Origin: Paenibacillus agri
GTDB taxonomy: Bacteria > Bacillota > Bacilli > Paenibacillales > Paenibacillaceae
Reading direction: 5' to 3'
Length of the DNA stretch: 64,000 nt
Assembly (NCBI RefSeq): GCF_013359945.1
Contig: NZ_JABWCS010000202.1
Span: forward strand, 1-64,000
The notes under the pieces: model-generated
What the model saw: only the letters and a program-made list of their open reading frames with translations
Databases searched by the model: none
What the model was told of the DNA's origin: nothing
Program-made: the position numbers and the translations under genes
In this document: in pieces, positions 1 through 8,926 of the stretch
Numbering within the stretch: position 1 is the stretch's first letter
Layout: each line of letters starts with the position of its first letter

Positions 1-144
1 AACGAATTCACAGTAAACTGGGATATCTGTCTCCAGATCGTTTCGAGTCACTGTACTACAGCAATCTAAAACTAGCGAATTGACCCTATTTACTGTGTCC
101 ACTCTATTGACAGAGGTACAAAGGGGCCACAAACGGATTCAGTC
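1..144. other. Intergenic edge region, no gene seen
   Basis: No open frame with a credible start and ribosome binding site was seen here. In Bacillus the gene after yqeM is comER, but nothing recognisable as comER is present at this edge. The stretch may hold the upstream region of a gene outside the window. Confidence 0.4.
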
Positions 145-184
145 AAAAAGGCAGCCGCCTGCGAAAATCGCATAAGCTGCTGCC
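145..184 (-). terminator. Terminator of the yqeG-yqeM operon
   Basis: Read on the minus strand, GGCAGC (184-179) pairs with GCTGCC (155-150), with a second short pairing TGCG/CGCA inside, and the stem is followed by five T (149-145). It is the first such structure after the yqeM stop codon at 419. Confidence 0.6.
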
Positions 185-191
185 CCCTAAG

Positions 192-407
192 GTTCATGCT
201 TGAGATTAGGGGCGGTGCTTGCCGCTCGAACAAGAGCGGAGGCCGGAGGAATTCTGGAGAAACGATAGTGTTCGCCTTTAAAGTCCGATTTCACCCTATA
301 ATCTCTTATTACAATCAGAAATCGGACTTTAACAGCGATCGGAAGAAACCTCCGGCCCGCAGCGTCCCAGTTCAGCGAACCCCCGCCCCTAGACTCTAAG
401 CATGAAC
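192..407. repeat. Nested palindromic repeat element, about 216 bp
   Basis: At least four pairs of inverted arms are nested around one centre: GTTCATGCTT (192-201) with AAGCATGAAC (398-407); TAGGGGCGG (207-215) with CCGCCCCTA (383-391); GGCCGGAGG (241-249) with CCTCCGGCC (349-357); and a perfect 14-bp pair starting TTAAAGTCC (278-291 and 319-332). CCGCTC/GAGCGG (222-227, 234-239) makes a side hairpin on the left arm only. Long open frames exist on both strands because of the symmetry, but neither looks like a protein. It sits between yqeM and its terminator. It resembles dispersed structured intergenic repeats; no second copy was noticed in this window. Confidence 0.75.
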
Positions 408-418
408 TACCCAAACCA

Positions 419-1198
419 TCATTTTACACAAATATAAAACAACCGCTGGGCATCATCATCCGCCTCAACCCATTCGAAATCAGCGAACGTCTCCACGCTG
501 GAGAAACCCGCCTTAACCAGCTCCGCCTTTAACCAATCCGGTTCGTAAGCGCGCTGGATGTGCGTCTCCTCGAAACGACGATACAGACCGTTGCCTCTTT
601 CTTCACGGGCAAATATGGACAGATGATGCTCAATCTCGCGTCGTGGCACGTCCAGCTCACAAGTCCAGATATAGGATACTGATTCCTCATCCAGAATAAA
701 AGGCTGTTCTTCCTCATAGCGGATCAGCGTATTCGGGTGATGAACGTCGAACAGGAATGTTCCTCCAGGCTTCAACCCAGCGTAGGTACGGGCGAAGACT
801 GCACGGATATCTTCCTCTTCCACGACATAGTTCAAGCAATCGCAGAATGAAATTACAGAGTCCACCGGCTCGGGCAGTTCCCAGGCTTTCATATTCTGAT
901 TGACCCAACGAACGCTTCCCTCTCTGAGAAAACGCCGTCCCTGCGGATGATCCTCCATCTTGCGCTGGGCAACAGCTAGCATGTCCTCCGAGAGGTCAAT
1001 GCCCGTCATCCGGTAGCCGGCCCCTGCCAGCGGGATTGTGATTGTCCCCGTTCCGCAGCCTAGCTCCACTACCGTCAGCGGCTTGCCGTATTTGCTCCAG
1101 GCCGTCTCGGCAAATGTAATCCAGTCTGGATAAGGCATGTCCGCCATCAGCTCATCGTATACATAAGCAAATTTCCCGTAGGAAGGCACTGCGTTCAC
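419..1198 (-). CDS. yqeM: Class I SAM-dependent methyltransferase, YqeM family
   Basis: A 259-residue cytosolic protein with the SAM-binding loop VELGCGTGT (about residues 43-51), the acidic post-strand-2 motif GIDLS and the motif-IV region VDSVISFCDCLNY, all typical of class I methyltransferases. The substrate of YqeM is not known. It is the last gene of the operon that begins at yqeG, as in Bacillus, 20 bases after the CvfB-like gene. The start is taken as GTG at 1198 because the next in-frame ATG would remove conserved N-terminal sequence; the ribosome binding site is weak. The family assignment rests on motifs plus gene order. Confidence 0.88.
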   Translation of the reverse strand: MNAVPSYGKFAYVYDELMADMPYPDWITFAETAWSKYGKPLTVVELGCGTGTITIPLAGAGYRMTGIDLSEDMLAVAQRKMEDHPQGRRFLREGSVRWVNQNMKAWELPEPVDSVISFCDCLNYVVEEEDIRAVFARTYAGLKPGGTFLFDVHHPNTLIRYEEEQPFILDEESVSYIWTCELDVPRREIEHHLSIFAREERGNGLYRRFEETHIQRAYEPDWLKAELVKAGFSSVETFADFEWVEADDDAQRLFYICVK

Positions 1199-1218
1199 CG
1201 CACTTTCTATAATCAGGC

Positions 1219-2166
1219 TTATTGTCCGTCTTGGCTGGATTCGCCTTCATTGGCATCGTTTCCTTCAGCGGAAGCATTCTCCTGCGAACTCGCCAGGTAG
1301 GTCCAGTTTTCCTTTTGGGTGACCAGGCCTTCCTTCATGAGTTTGCCAAGCGCCCGTTTGAACGCCGATTTGCTGATGCCAAAACGTTGCTTAATAATGT
1401 CCGGAGGCGTTGCATCCGAATAAGGCATTGAGCCGCCAGGACGGGAGTTCAGGAATTCCAACAATGTTGTGGAGTCCACATCACGGCCAACTTCCTTACG
1501 CTGGCTCATCGAAAGATTGACCCGGCCATCCTCGCGAACATGCGATATCCGCGCCCCAATCTGTTCGCCCAGGCGAAGCAGACGACTGCGTTCAGAGGAA
1601 TGGACCATGCCGATGATGCCAAAGCCCAGTACACCAGCATCCACAAGGACGAATGTCCCCATTTGCAGCGGCTTGTACACTCTGGCAGAGACGGTCTGGC
1701 CTTTCCAGGACTCAGGCGCTGCCACCGCGAGTGGAGCTAGCTCCTGCTCTCCGGCCAGCTTCGCACGCAGACGGCCCTGTTTGTCGTGTTCCATAAGGAC
1801 AAACACCTTATCGCCAATCTGAGGCTTAAGCTCGTTCAGATCAGGCAACTCACGGATGGGAAGCAGCAGTTGACGGCCAAGTCCCATTTCCAGAAAGCAG
1901 CCCAACCGGGGATGGATGTCCGCTACTTCCAGCAGCGCCAATTCACCAAGCTGCAGGTAAGGCTTATTCAAAGTAGCGGCAAGCCGATCTTCCGTGTCAA
2001 AGAAGATAAACACTTCCAGCTTGTCGCCCGGTTTAGGTTTGCTTTTGTTAGCCAGCTCCGTATAGTGAAGCATGACCTCTTCGTCACCGTTGGTCAAAAA
2101 ATAACCGTAAGGAGATACTTCACGTGCTACCGTTAAAGTAACTGTAGTTCCAGCAATCAGGTTCAT
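1219..2166 (-). CDS. cvfB: CvfB/YitL-type S1 RNA-binding protein
   Basis: A 315-residue protein of repeated OB-fold (S1-like) domains followed by a C-terminal winged-helix-like part (…IIKQRFGISKSAFKRALGKL…). The N-terminal half has two S1-like repeats, with tracts such as GYFLTNGDEEVMLHYTEL and GCFLEMGLGRQLLLPIREL. The family includes Staphylococcus CvfB, an RNA-binding regulator of virulence genes, and Bacillus YitL. The start is placed at ATG 2166, ten codons inside the longest open frame, because this ATG overlaps the rsfS stop as ATGA, the coupling used throughout the operon. In Bacillus this gene is not part of the operon, so its position between rsfS and yqeM is an insertion. Confidence 0.88.
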   Translation of the reverse strand: MNLIAGTTVTLTVAREVSPYGYFLTNGDEEVMLHYTELANKSKPKPGDKLEVFIFFDTEDRLAATLNKPYLQLGELALLEVADIHPRLGCFLEMGLGRQLLLPIRELPDLNELKPQIGDKVFVLMEHDKQGRLRAKLAGEQELAPLAVAAPESWKGQTVSARVYKPLQMGTFVLVDAGVLGFGIIGMVHSSERSRLLRLGEQIGARISHVREDGRVNLSMSQRKEVGRDVDSTTLLEFLNSRPGGSMPYSDATPPDIIKQRFGISKSAFKRALGKLMKEGLVTQKENWTYLASSQENASAEGNDANEGESSQDGQ

Positions 2167-2510
2167 ACAGTCTCCACAACCTTGGCATCGGACCATAGAC
2201 GCTCAATATTGTAATATTCGCGCTCATCGCGGTGGAAGACATGGACAACCACATCTCCCAGGTCCATCAGCACCCAGCGTGCAGAATCCATCCCTTCGAT
2301 ACCGCGGATGACACCGCCTGCTTCATGCACGACTTTACGAACCTCGGTAGCAATGGCTTGCACCTGGATATCGGAATTACCGTGACAGATGACAAAGTAA
2401 TCGCTGATCGGTGAAATATTGCGCAGATCCAGCGCAACGACATTCATTGCTTTTTTATCTTCAGCAGCCTTAAGCGCCAGCTGCAATAGCTTGCTTGATG
2501 GTAGACTCAT
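2163..2510 (-). CDS. rsfS: Ribosomal silencing factor RsfS
   Basis: A 115-residue RsfS/Iojap-family protein (YqeL in Bacillus). The family binds ribosomal protein uL14 and blocks joining of the subunits under nutrient limitation. Seen: SDYFVICHG (about 36-44), DIQVQAIATEV and the C-terminal DLGDVVVHVFHRDEREYYNIERLW, which are the signature blocks. Length matches the usual 105-120 residues. The ATG overlaps the yqeK stop codon (ATGA), and its own stop overlaps the start of the S1-protein gene, so the three are translationally coupled. Confidence 0.96.
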   Translation of the reverse strand: MSLPSSKLLQLALKAAEDKKAMNVVALDLRNISPISDYFVICHGNSDIQVQAIATEVRKVVHEAGGVIRGIEGMDSARWVLMDLGDVVVHVFHRDEREYYNIERLWSDAKVVETV

Positions 2511-3085
2511 TCTTTTTCCTCCAATATTCTGACTAAATCATTTCGGGCTAATACGGTCAGCGGAAACACAATTCGGCGTTTCTCGAGCAGCAGGCTGATG
2601 GTAGAATCGAAACCGGCCACCAGTCCGTCCTCAAGACTGACTTTCGCCTGTTTGCGGATGTGATTGACACCCGGAAAGTCGCGTCCCGGCTCAATATAAT
2701 CGGCGAGGCAAACGACCTTCTCCAATATTCCCATGCCCTCACGGCCTGAGGTATGATACCTTATGGCATCCAGCACCTCGGAATCGGTAATGCCATAGTC
2801 ATGTTCTGCGACAAAAGCTCCCACCTCTGCATGCCAAAGCTGCTTGTCATGGGACAGCAGTTCTTTGGACAAACCATTCTGCTCAATAATGTCCCGCATG
2901 CGCTCCACAGGCCAATATTTTGCTACATCATGCAGAATGGCTGCAGTTTCCGCGCGAACAGGGTCAGCTCCGTACGTTTCCGCCAGCTTGACGGAGGACT
3001 CCATGACGCCCAGCGTATGCTTCCATCGCTTGTCGGGCATCTGCGCAGAGACTGCCTCAATCAGCGCCTCACGACTGTATGCCAT
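2507..3085 (-). CDS. yqeK: HD-domain Ap4A hydrolase YqeK
   Basis: A 192-residue HD-superfamily protein. Metal-binding residues are visible in HTLGVMESSVKLAE, ILHDVAKY (the HD pair) and LWHAEVGAFVAEHDYG. The YqeK family hydrolyses diadenosine tetraphosphate symmetrically to ADP and is normally encoded next to nadD. The open frame extends upstream to 3280 but that part only overlaps nadD in another frame. ATG 3085 is preferred because GGGGTGG lies five bases before it; the gene then overlaps the 3' end of nadD by 17 bases. It ends in an ATGA overlap with rsfS. Confidence 0.94.
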   Translation of the reverse strand: MAYSREALIEAVSAQMPDKRWKHTLGVMESSVKLAETYGADPVRAETAAILHDVAKYWPVERMRDIIEQNGLSKELLSHDKQLWHAEVGAFVAEHDYGITDSEVLDAIRYHTSGREGMGILEKVVCLADYIEPGRDFPGVNHIRKQAKVSLEDGLVAGFDSTISLLLEKRRIVFPLTVLARNDLVRILEEKE

Positions 3086-3659
3086 ATAGTCCACCCCTTT
3101 GCACATATTCATAAACACCATCCGGTACCATATACCGGATCGACCTGCCTTCAGCCGCCCGCTGCCGCAGCATTGTCGATGATATATCCACCTGCGGCAT
3201 ATCCGCAAGTGTAACCCGGCCGGCAATATGATCAGGCAGGGACCCCAGATCCAGCGGCGTCCCAGGTCTGCCCACACCAATAAAGGTCAGGCGCTGCACC
3301 AGCTCATCGATTGACTGCCACTTCGGCAGATACTCCACCATGTCGGCTCCAATGATAAAATAAAACTCCGAATGCGGATGCTCGGTTTGCAGTTCTCTGA
3401 TCGTATCAATGGTGTAGGAGACCCCACCTCGCAGGACCTCAAGGTCCAGTGTACGGAAAGAGGGATGATGCTTCACCGCCTCCTGCACCATGGCCAGTCT
3501 GTCTTCACCCGATACTCCTGCTTCGTGCTTGTGCGGGGGAATATGTGAAGGCATGAACCAGACTTCATCGAGACCGTAGGTATCTCTTGCCGATTCCGCC
3601 GCCAACATATGACCGATATGGGGAGGATCGAAAGTCCCTCCCATGATTCCAATCTTCAA
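3069..3659 (-). CDS. nadD: Nicotinate-nucleotide adenylyltransferase NadD
   Basis: A 196-residue nucleotidyltransferase that converts nicotinate mononucleotide and ATP into deamido-NAD. The N-terminal GGTFDPPHIGH carries the HxGH-type nucleotide-binding motif, and ISSTMLRQR near the C-terminus is the ISSTxxR motif. Length is normal for the bacterial enzyme. The start is TTG at 3659, with GGGGAGG eight bases upstream. It sits in the usual yhbY-nadD-yqeK order. Confidence 0.96.
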   Translation of the reverse strand: MKIGIMGGTFDPPHIGHMLAAESARDTYGLDEVWFMPSHIPPHKHEAGVSGEDRLAMVQEAVKHHPSFRTLDLEVLRGGVSYTIDTIRELQTEHPHSEFYFIIGADMVEYLPKWQSIDELVQRLTFIGVGRPGTPLDLGSLPDHIAGRVTLADMPQVDISSTMLRQRAAEGRSIRYMVPDGVYEYVQRGGLYGIQS

Positions 3660-3708
3660 GAGGATCGCCTCCCCGTTTTCTTTTCAATTCCCGTTGATTC
3701 CTGCTATG

Positions 3709-4002
3709 TTAACGCGGCAGTTCAATCGTCTTGTTGTCACGGGATTCTTTGTACAGAACGATGGTCTTCCCAATAACCTGTACAAGCTCCGAACCCGATT
3801 GCTCGGCCAGTGCAGCACCGATTTCCTTCGGATCTTCAATATTGTTATTCAGCACACTAATCTTCATCAGTTCCCGTTTCTCGATGGCTTCCTCGATATG
3901 ACGAACCAGATGATCGTTCACGCCGCCTTTGCCGACCTGAAATACAGAATCAAGATGATGTGCCAATGAGCGCAGGTAGCGTTTTTGTTTTCCAGTTAAC
4001 AT
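3709..4002 (-). CDS. yhbY: CRM-domain RNA-binding protein YhbY
   Basis: A 97-residue YhbY/CRM-domain protein (YqeI in Bacillus). It opens with LTGKQKRYLRSLAHHL, carries the VGKGG loop (about residues 24-28) and NNNIEDPKEIGAALAEQSG, all hallmarks of the family. YhbY associates with precursors of the large ribosomal subunit. It lies between aroE and nadD in the conserved order. Confidence 0.94.
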   Translation of the reverse strand: MLTGKQKRYLRSLAHHLDSVFQVGKGGVNDHLVRHIEEAIEKRELMKISVLNNNIEDPKEIGAALAEQSGSELVQVIGKTIVLYKESRDNKTIELPR

Positions 4003-4058
4003 AAATGAACAAACTCCTTAATTAACATATTATTACCCTAAACCAGTAAATTCATTGC

Positions 4059-4928
4059 TTATGCTCCACCGCCGAGGCTTTCCTCAATGGTTTGGCGCAT
4101 AATATCCACAGGAGCAGTCTGTCCTGTCCAATATTCAAGAGCATACGCACCTTGATAGACGAACATCCCCAGGCCTCCGTGAATGATACAGCCTCTTTCC
4201 AGGCTCTCCGTAAGCAGCCGAGTGTGCAGCGGGTTATAGATTAAGTCGCTGACCACCATTCCGGGATGCAGCAGTGCCGGATTTACCGGCAGCCCGTCGA
4301 TATGGGGATACATCCCGACAGAAGTGGTGTTAATCAGCACATCGATATCCTTCAAATGCTCCCCCATGTCATCCAGAGAGATTCCGGCCAAGCTGCCCGA
4401 TCCGCTCCATTCTGCCGCCAGATCCTGAGCCTTGTCCGCAGTGCGGTTGGCAATGACGATGGAAGCAGGCGCTTCCTGAAGCAGGGCAGCCACAATTCCT
4501 CTGGCTGCTCCACCTGCCCCAATCACCATGATCCGGGCACCGGACAAATCAGAGATCGCTTCTGCCTTCAAAGAACGTACATAGCCGATGCCATCTGTGT
4601 TGTAGCCTGTGAGCACACCATCATCATTGACAATGGTATTCACAGCACCGATAGCAAGTGCACTCCCATCCAGCCGATCCAGATATTCCATCACTGCTAC
4701 CTTGTGTGGAATCGTGACATTGACCCCGCGAAAGCCCAGCGTCCGAATCGCGTGCACAGCCTCGCCGAGATCCTCAGGCTTCACATGCAGGGGCACGTAA
4801 GCCCCAGGAATGCCCATAGCTTTCAAAGCGGCACCGTGCATCAGCGGGGACTTGGAATGTCCGATAGGGTCTCCCATTACACCCAGCAGGATATCACCGT
4901 TCTTGTACTTCACGGCAGTAGATTCCAT
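4059..4928 (-). CDS. aroE: Shikimate dehydrogenase AroE
   Basis: A 289-residue NADP-dependent enzyme that reduces 3-dehydroshikimate to shikimate in aromatic amino acid synthesis. GDPIGHSKSPLMHG (about 20-33) is the substrate-binding motif; NVTIPHK holds the catalytic lysine; NTDGIGY contains the substrate-binding Asn-Thr-Asp; VIGAGGAARG is the nucleotide-binding glycine loop. Gene order between yqeH and yhbY is as in Bacillus, 19 bases after yqeH. Confidence 0.96.
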   Translation of the reverse strand: MESTAVKYKNGDILLGVMGDPIGHSKSPLMHGAALKAMGIPGAYVPLHVKPEDLGEAVHAIRTLGFRGVNVTIPHKVAVMEYLDRLDGSALAIGAVNTIVNDDGVLTGYNTDGIGYVRSLKAEAISDLSGARIMVIGAGGAARGIVAALLQEAPASIVIANRTADKAQDLAAEWSGSGSLAGISLDDMGEHLKDIDVLINTTSVGMYPHIDGLPVNPALLHPGMVVSDLIYNPLHTRLLTESLERGCIIHGGLGMFVYQGAYALEYWTGQTAPVDIMRQTIEESLGGGA

Positions 4929-4947
4929 ACCGGCCGTCCCCCTCTCT

Positions 4948-6075
4948 CTAAATCAGCGAAGGGCGGGTAAGCACCTTCACGCCGCGCGGAACGTGAACGG
5001 CCACAACCGCACCTTCCGTTCCATTGATTTTAATCCAGCCCAGACCCGAAATATATAGATCGCTGAGGCTGTTCCGGCCAATACGGAACTCGTGACGCTG
5101 CCACTGCGGCAGCTCATCCATAATATCCGCTGCCGGAGGTGACAGCATGACGCCGCGATGATTCGCGTATAGCTCGTCTGCACGTTCAAGCTTCGTGCGG
5201 TGAATTTTCAGCATTCCACTAATGAAACAGGTAAACGACTGGCGTTCTCCCTGCACAAAATCAAATCGTCCCAGCCCGCCAAAGAAAAGCGACTGCCCTG
5301 CATTCAGTTGATACACGGCAGGTTTCAACGGATTTACAGGCATAACCGCATCCAGATCACGGCGGTGCACTAATTCACTGTAGCGCCAAGGATAGACAAT
5401 CCCTGGAGTATCAATAATGTAATGACCGTCGTCCAGCGGAATCTTCACTGTATCCAAGGTTGTACCCGGATAGCGTGAAGTCGTCAATTCCTGATCCAGA
5501 TCGCTATAGTCTGAGATCAGACGGTTAATCAGCGTGGATTTACCCACATTGGTCGCCCCTACGACGTAGACATCGCGTTGACCACGCAGTTCAGAGACTG
5601 CTTCCAATAGCCGGTCAAAGCCTTGATTGCGCTTCGCGCTGCAGAGTACAATCTCGGCTGTACGCAATCCATGCTCTTTGCAGCGTTGTTGCACCCAGTT
5701 GCGGACTTTGTTCCAGTTCGTAACCTTCGGCAGTAAATCGCTTTTGTTCACTGCGAGAATAACAGGGTTATTGCCAACAAAGCGCTGCAGACCCGAAATC
5801 AAACTGCCTTCAAAGTCGAACAAATCGACAATATGAATGACAAGGGCATTCTTCTCGCCTACTCCGCTCAGCAGACGCAGAAACTCATCCTGATCTACCG
5901 ATACGGAAGAAGCTTCATTATAGTTCTTGATACGGAAACAGCGCTGACAGATCACAGGCTCCCGATTAAAAGCCGACTCAGGGATGAAGCCTGGAAGCTC
6001 TCTGTCCTCAGTCTGGAGCTTAATGCCGCAGCCGCTGCATTTAACAGGGCGCTGTGTTTCACTGTGTTGATTCAT
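4948..6075 (-). CDS. yqeH: Circularly permuted ribosome-assembly GTPase YqeH
   Basis: A 375-residue GTPase needed for small-subunit assembly. An N-terminal zinc finger (CSGCG … CQRCFRIKNYNE) is followed by GTPase motifs in permuted order: G4 NKSD, G5 CSAKR, then G1 GATNVGKST, the switch region and G3 DTPG. The C-terminal part is the usual YqeH RNA-binding region. The start is ATG 6075, which overlaps the yqeG stop as ATGA with GGAGG nine bases upstream; the eight extra upstream codons of the open frame are not used. Confidence 0.96.
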   Translation of the reverse strand: MNQHSETQRPVKCSGCGIKLQTEDRELPGFIPESAFNREPVICQRCFRIKNYNEASSVSVDQDEFLRLLSGVGEKNALVIHIVDLFDFEGSLISGLQRFVGNNPVILAVNKSDLLPKVTNWNKVRNWVQQRCKEHGLRTAEIVLCSAKRNQGFDRLLEAVSELRGQRDVYVVGATNVGKSTLINRLISDYSDLDQELTTSRYPGTTLDTVKIPLDDGHYIIDTPGIVYPWRYSELVHRRDLDAVMPVNPLKPAVYQLNAGQSLFFGGLGRFDFVQGERQSFTCFISGMLKIHRTKLERADELYANHRGVMLSPPAADIMDELPQWQRHEFRIGRNSLSDLYISGLGWIKINGTEGAVVAVHVPRGVKVLTRPSLI

Positions 6076-6599
6076 TGGGGTTTTTCCTCCTCGTGCCACA
6101 ATCCTTTTTTGCGGAGCCTGCTTTGGGCAATCCGCTCTACCCGACGGTTGAACCTTGTGCCGATCCCCTCATCCTTGATGGAAATGGGTAACACAAGCAC
6201 CGTGTACAAACCAAGCCGGTTGCCTCCATACACATCGGTCAGCATCTGATCTCCCACCACAATCGTTTGATTAGGTGACAGATCCATCATCTTCATGGCC
6301 TTATGAAAGGGAGCATTGATTGGCTTGCGGGCCTGATGTACAAATTCAATATTGAGCGGTGTGGCAAAACGCGAGACCCGGTCCATATTATTATTGGATA
6401 CAATAATCAGCTTGAAACCCAGTTCCTTCACCTTCTGGAACCATACCAGCAGTTCAGGAGTCGCTAACGGCGCCTTCGCGCCAACCAGCGTATTATCCAG
6501 ATCCGTAATGATGCCCCGGTAGCCTTGCTGATACAGCTCTTCCAGAGCGATATCGAACACCGTATTCACCCGGAGCTTCGGGACCAACTTTTCAAACAA
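6072..6599 (-). CDS. yqeG: HAD-type phosphatase YqeG
   Basis: A HAD-superfamily IIIA phosphatase of 175 residues. The catalytic motif ITDLDNTLVG carries both Asp residues; IVSNNN is motif II, and VVGDQMLTDVYGGNRLG contains motifs III/IV. The longest open frame starts at ATG 6623, which has no ribosome binding site. TTG at 6599 is better: GAGGTG lies six bases before it and the product then begins FEKLVPKLRVNTVFDI, the usual YqeG N-terminus. The physiological substrate is unproven. It is the first gene of the operon running to yqeM. Confidence 0.93.
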   Translation of the reverse strand: MFEKLVPKLRVNTVFDIALEELYQQGYRGIITDLDNTLVGAKAPLATPELLVWFQKVKELGFKLIIVSNNNMDRVSRFATPLNIEFVHQARKPINAPFHKAMKMMDLSPNQTIVVGDQMLTDVYGGNRLGLYTVLVLPISIKDEGIGTRFNRRVERIAQSRLRKKGLWHEEEKPQ

Positions 6600-6690
6600 T
6601 ACGTTCACCTCGATTTCATACAAAAAACTATATCATACTCTATGGTCTTCGCAAACAAAGCCAAGGCAGAATTCCATCTGCCCCGGGGCT

Positions 6691-8925
6691 TCATCTGCCG
6701 GCTTTCATGCTTTTCCGCAGCCGCAAAGCTTCAGTATACACTGTGCGCCAGTCTTTGTCTTCTATAACATCCGGACTGTATTTCGCCTGTTCGAACATGC
6801 CTAACAGAACTGTCAAATTTTCAGCTGCCGCAGGCCGTTCCTTGCTCCAGCGAGCCACCGATTCACGCAGCGTTTCATGGCTTTCCTTCCTCATGCCTCT
6901 GCGCCGCATATATTTGACCCAACGGCCGGTCTCAATCAGCACTTTCTGATCGGGGGTCAAAGGACCGCCGCCTTTTAGGCGCTGCAGCAGAAAACGCAGC
7001 TTGAGACGGTGATTCCAAAGCTGGAATCCACCCCACAGCAACAGTACCGCCGCAGCTGATACCGCTGCCCAAGTTCCCATACGGAATTCCTTTTGGCTTG
7101 CCGCTGCAGCTTTGGCTGCTTCTTCCTGGTCCTCCTCTTTCTGCTGATCTGTTTGAGTATCACGGTCCGGGGTCTCATTCTGTACTAATAACGGAACGTT
7201 GAAGCCTGGCGTCGCCTCTACAGGAACCCAGCCATATTCCCCAAAATACACCTCGGCCCAGGAATGGGCGTCCGCATCTGTAATCGTATAATTGTTATTG
7301 GCTGCTCCACCCGGCCGCATTCCCAGATTATCCGGCAGCTCAGGCTGCTCTCCCGGCGCATAGCCCTTCACCCAGCGGGCAGGAATATTCAGGGAACGGG
7401 CCATCGTGACAAGTGCGGTAGAGTAATAATCGCAGTAGCCTTCCTTAATTTCAAACAAGAAGCTATCCACAAAATCAGAACTCTTGGCACGCGAGAGATC
7501 TGGCTGATTGGTGTATGGAAAGTTCAGCTGTAAATATTGTTGCAGTAGCGCTGTTTTTTCATACGGAGTGCTGGCATCCGCCGTAATCTCCTTAGCCAAC
7601 TCCTTTACCCGTTCCGGGAAATCCCCCGGGAGTTTCAACAGCGCCGGATCAATTTCTTTTCCGCCGTACAATTGTTCAAAACTCTTCTTGCTGAGCTCCT
7701 GAACAGGAATGATTGGAACCGCAGAAGTCACTTCATAAGTCTGAGGGTAGGGCCGCTTCTTCCCATCCACATCCCATAGCAGCTCACTATCCCGGTTCCG
7801 CCAGAACAGGCCATCGCTCTGAGCTTCTTCGTTAACAGAATTTACGGTTGTAATGGAGTAGCCCCCGAAGATTACGGGGTACTCATAGGTGTTCAGCATC
7901 CTTACCGTCTGCTGTAACTCACGAGTTTGTATCTTTGAAGGGATAGCGTCCAGGGTTGCACCGACCTCTGCAGTCCGAAGCGGACCTCTTGTCAGCCGAT
8001 CATCATCACTCCAGCCTTTCCCCGAATATACGTTTCGGGTCTCTCCACGCATATATGTGCGCAGATCGGATATTACGCTCATTACGGGCGCATAATCAAA
8101 ATTAAACCCGCCGCCCAGCTTGTTGTCATCCAGGCTGTACCCGGACGAGGTCTTGTTGGCTGAACTCTTCCCGCCGCCCGTGTCTGTTGAGCTTGATAAC
8201 CCGCCACCAGTACCAGGGCCATCACCACTCCATTCTTTCCAAGCGGTATAAGGGTCAGTCAATGTAGGCCGAACCTCCGGCATGTTGATACCTGTAAGAA
8301 TGACTAATGAAAATATAATGGCGATATTCACGACAGCTTTCAAGGGATAATCCAGCAAATAGGACCAGCCGTGCGGATAACGAACCTGGAAGCTGCGCAG
8401 ATGCTGACTGACCAGCCAGCCCATCCCTGCGAACACTGTCCACGCAACCTCCTGCCACAACACCGATGAAGTGAAGGAATCCAGTGCCCCGAAGGCAGCA
8501 ATGTTCATTCCGATAAACATCAGAATACGCGCCTTTGTATTGACCCACCAGGAGGTTAACAGCAACAGCCCCCACGCCCCAATGACAAAGGCCAGATACG
8601 GTGTAGATTGGGCTGCGATATCCGTTAGCCATTCTCCTTTGGTCTCATAAATCATATCTGTATCATAAATTCCAAAATGCAGAAGCGTCCGGTACAGGAG
8701 ATACAGCACTGCACAGGCTTCGATTAGCAGGCGATATACCCGCTGAATGGGCAATAGTATTTCTATAATTGCTACAGCAACAAGAACAATCAATACGGAG
8801 GCCGTCGTCTCTCGCAGCCAGACCGGATCAGTATAAGAAAGCCATTGCAGGGCAATGATGGTCGCCCATAACAGACTAAAAGCATAATGCCAGTTTGATT
8901 TCAGCAGATTAAGCCAGCTCTTCAT
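6691..8925 (-). CDS. Membrane transglutaminase-like protease, TgpA type
   Basis: A 744-residue membrane protein with about five or six N-terminal transmembrane segments (roughly residues 10-230), an extracellular linker rich in Gly and Ser, then a transglutaminase-like core. In that core the catalytic Cys is in GYCDYYSTALVTMARSLNIP and the His in DADAHSWAEVYF; the third position is in VPVEATPGF. One more membrane segment (about 630-650) and a cytoplasmic DUF4129-like tail follow. It is the last gene of the moxR-DUF58-transglutaminase operon, one base after the DUF58 gene. The family is probably involved in cell-surface protein modification; its substrate is unknown. Confidence 0.9.
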   Translation of the reverse strand: MKSWLNLLKSNWHYAFSLLWATIIALQWLSYTDPVWLRETTASVLIVLVAVAIIEILLPIQRVYRLLIEACAVLYLLYRTLLHFGIYDTDMIYETKGEWLTDIAAQSTPYLAFVIGAWGLLLLTSWWVNTKARILMFIGMNIAAFGALDSFTSSVLWQEVAWTVFAGMGWLVSQHLRSFQVRYPHGWSYLLDYPLKAVVNIAIIFSLVILTGINMPEVRPTLTDPYTAWKEWSGDGPGTGGGLSSSTDTGGGKSSANKTSSGYSLDDNKLGGGFNFDYAPVMSVISDLRTYMRGETRNVYSGKGWSDDDRLTRGPLRTAEVGATLDAIPSKIQTRELQQTVRMLNTYEYPVIFGGYSITTVNSVNEEAQSDGLFWRNRDSELLWDVDGKKRPYPQTYEVTSAVPIIPVQELSKKSFEQLYGGKEIDPALLKLPGDFPERVKELAKEITADASTPYEKTALLQQYLQLNFPYTNQPDLSRAKSSDFVDSFLFEIKEGYCDYYSTALVTMARSLNIPARWVKGYAPGEQPELPDNLGMRPGGAANNNYTITDADAHSWAEVYFGEYGWVPVEATPGFNVPLLVQNETPDRDTQTDQQKEEDQEEAAKAAAASQKEFRMGTWAAVSAAAVLLLWGGFQLWNHRLKLRFLLQRLKGGGPLTPDQKVLIETGRWVKYMRRRGMRKESHETLRESVARWSKERPAAAENLTVLLGMFEQAKYSPDVIEDKDWRTVYTEALRLRKSMKAGR

Positions 8926-8926
8926 C

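Noticed and set aside
187..414. Overlapping long frames on both strands (75 and 67 codons)
   Set aside because: They are products of the nested palindrome; no ribosome binding site and mirrored composition.
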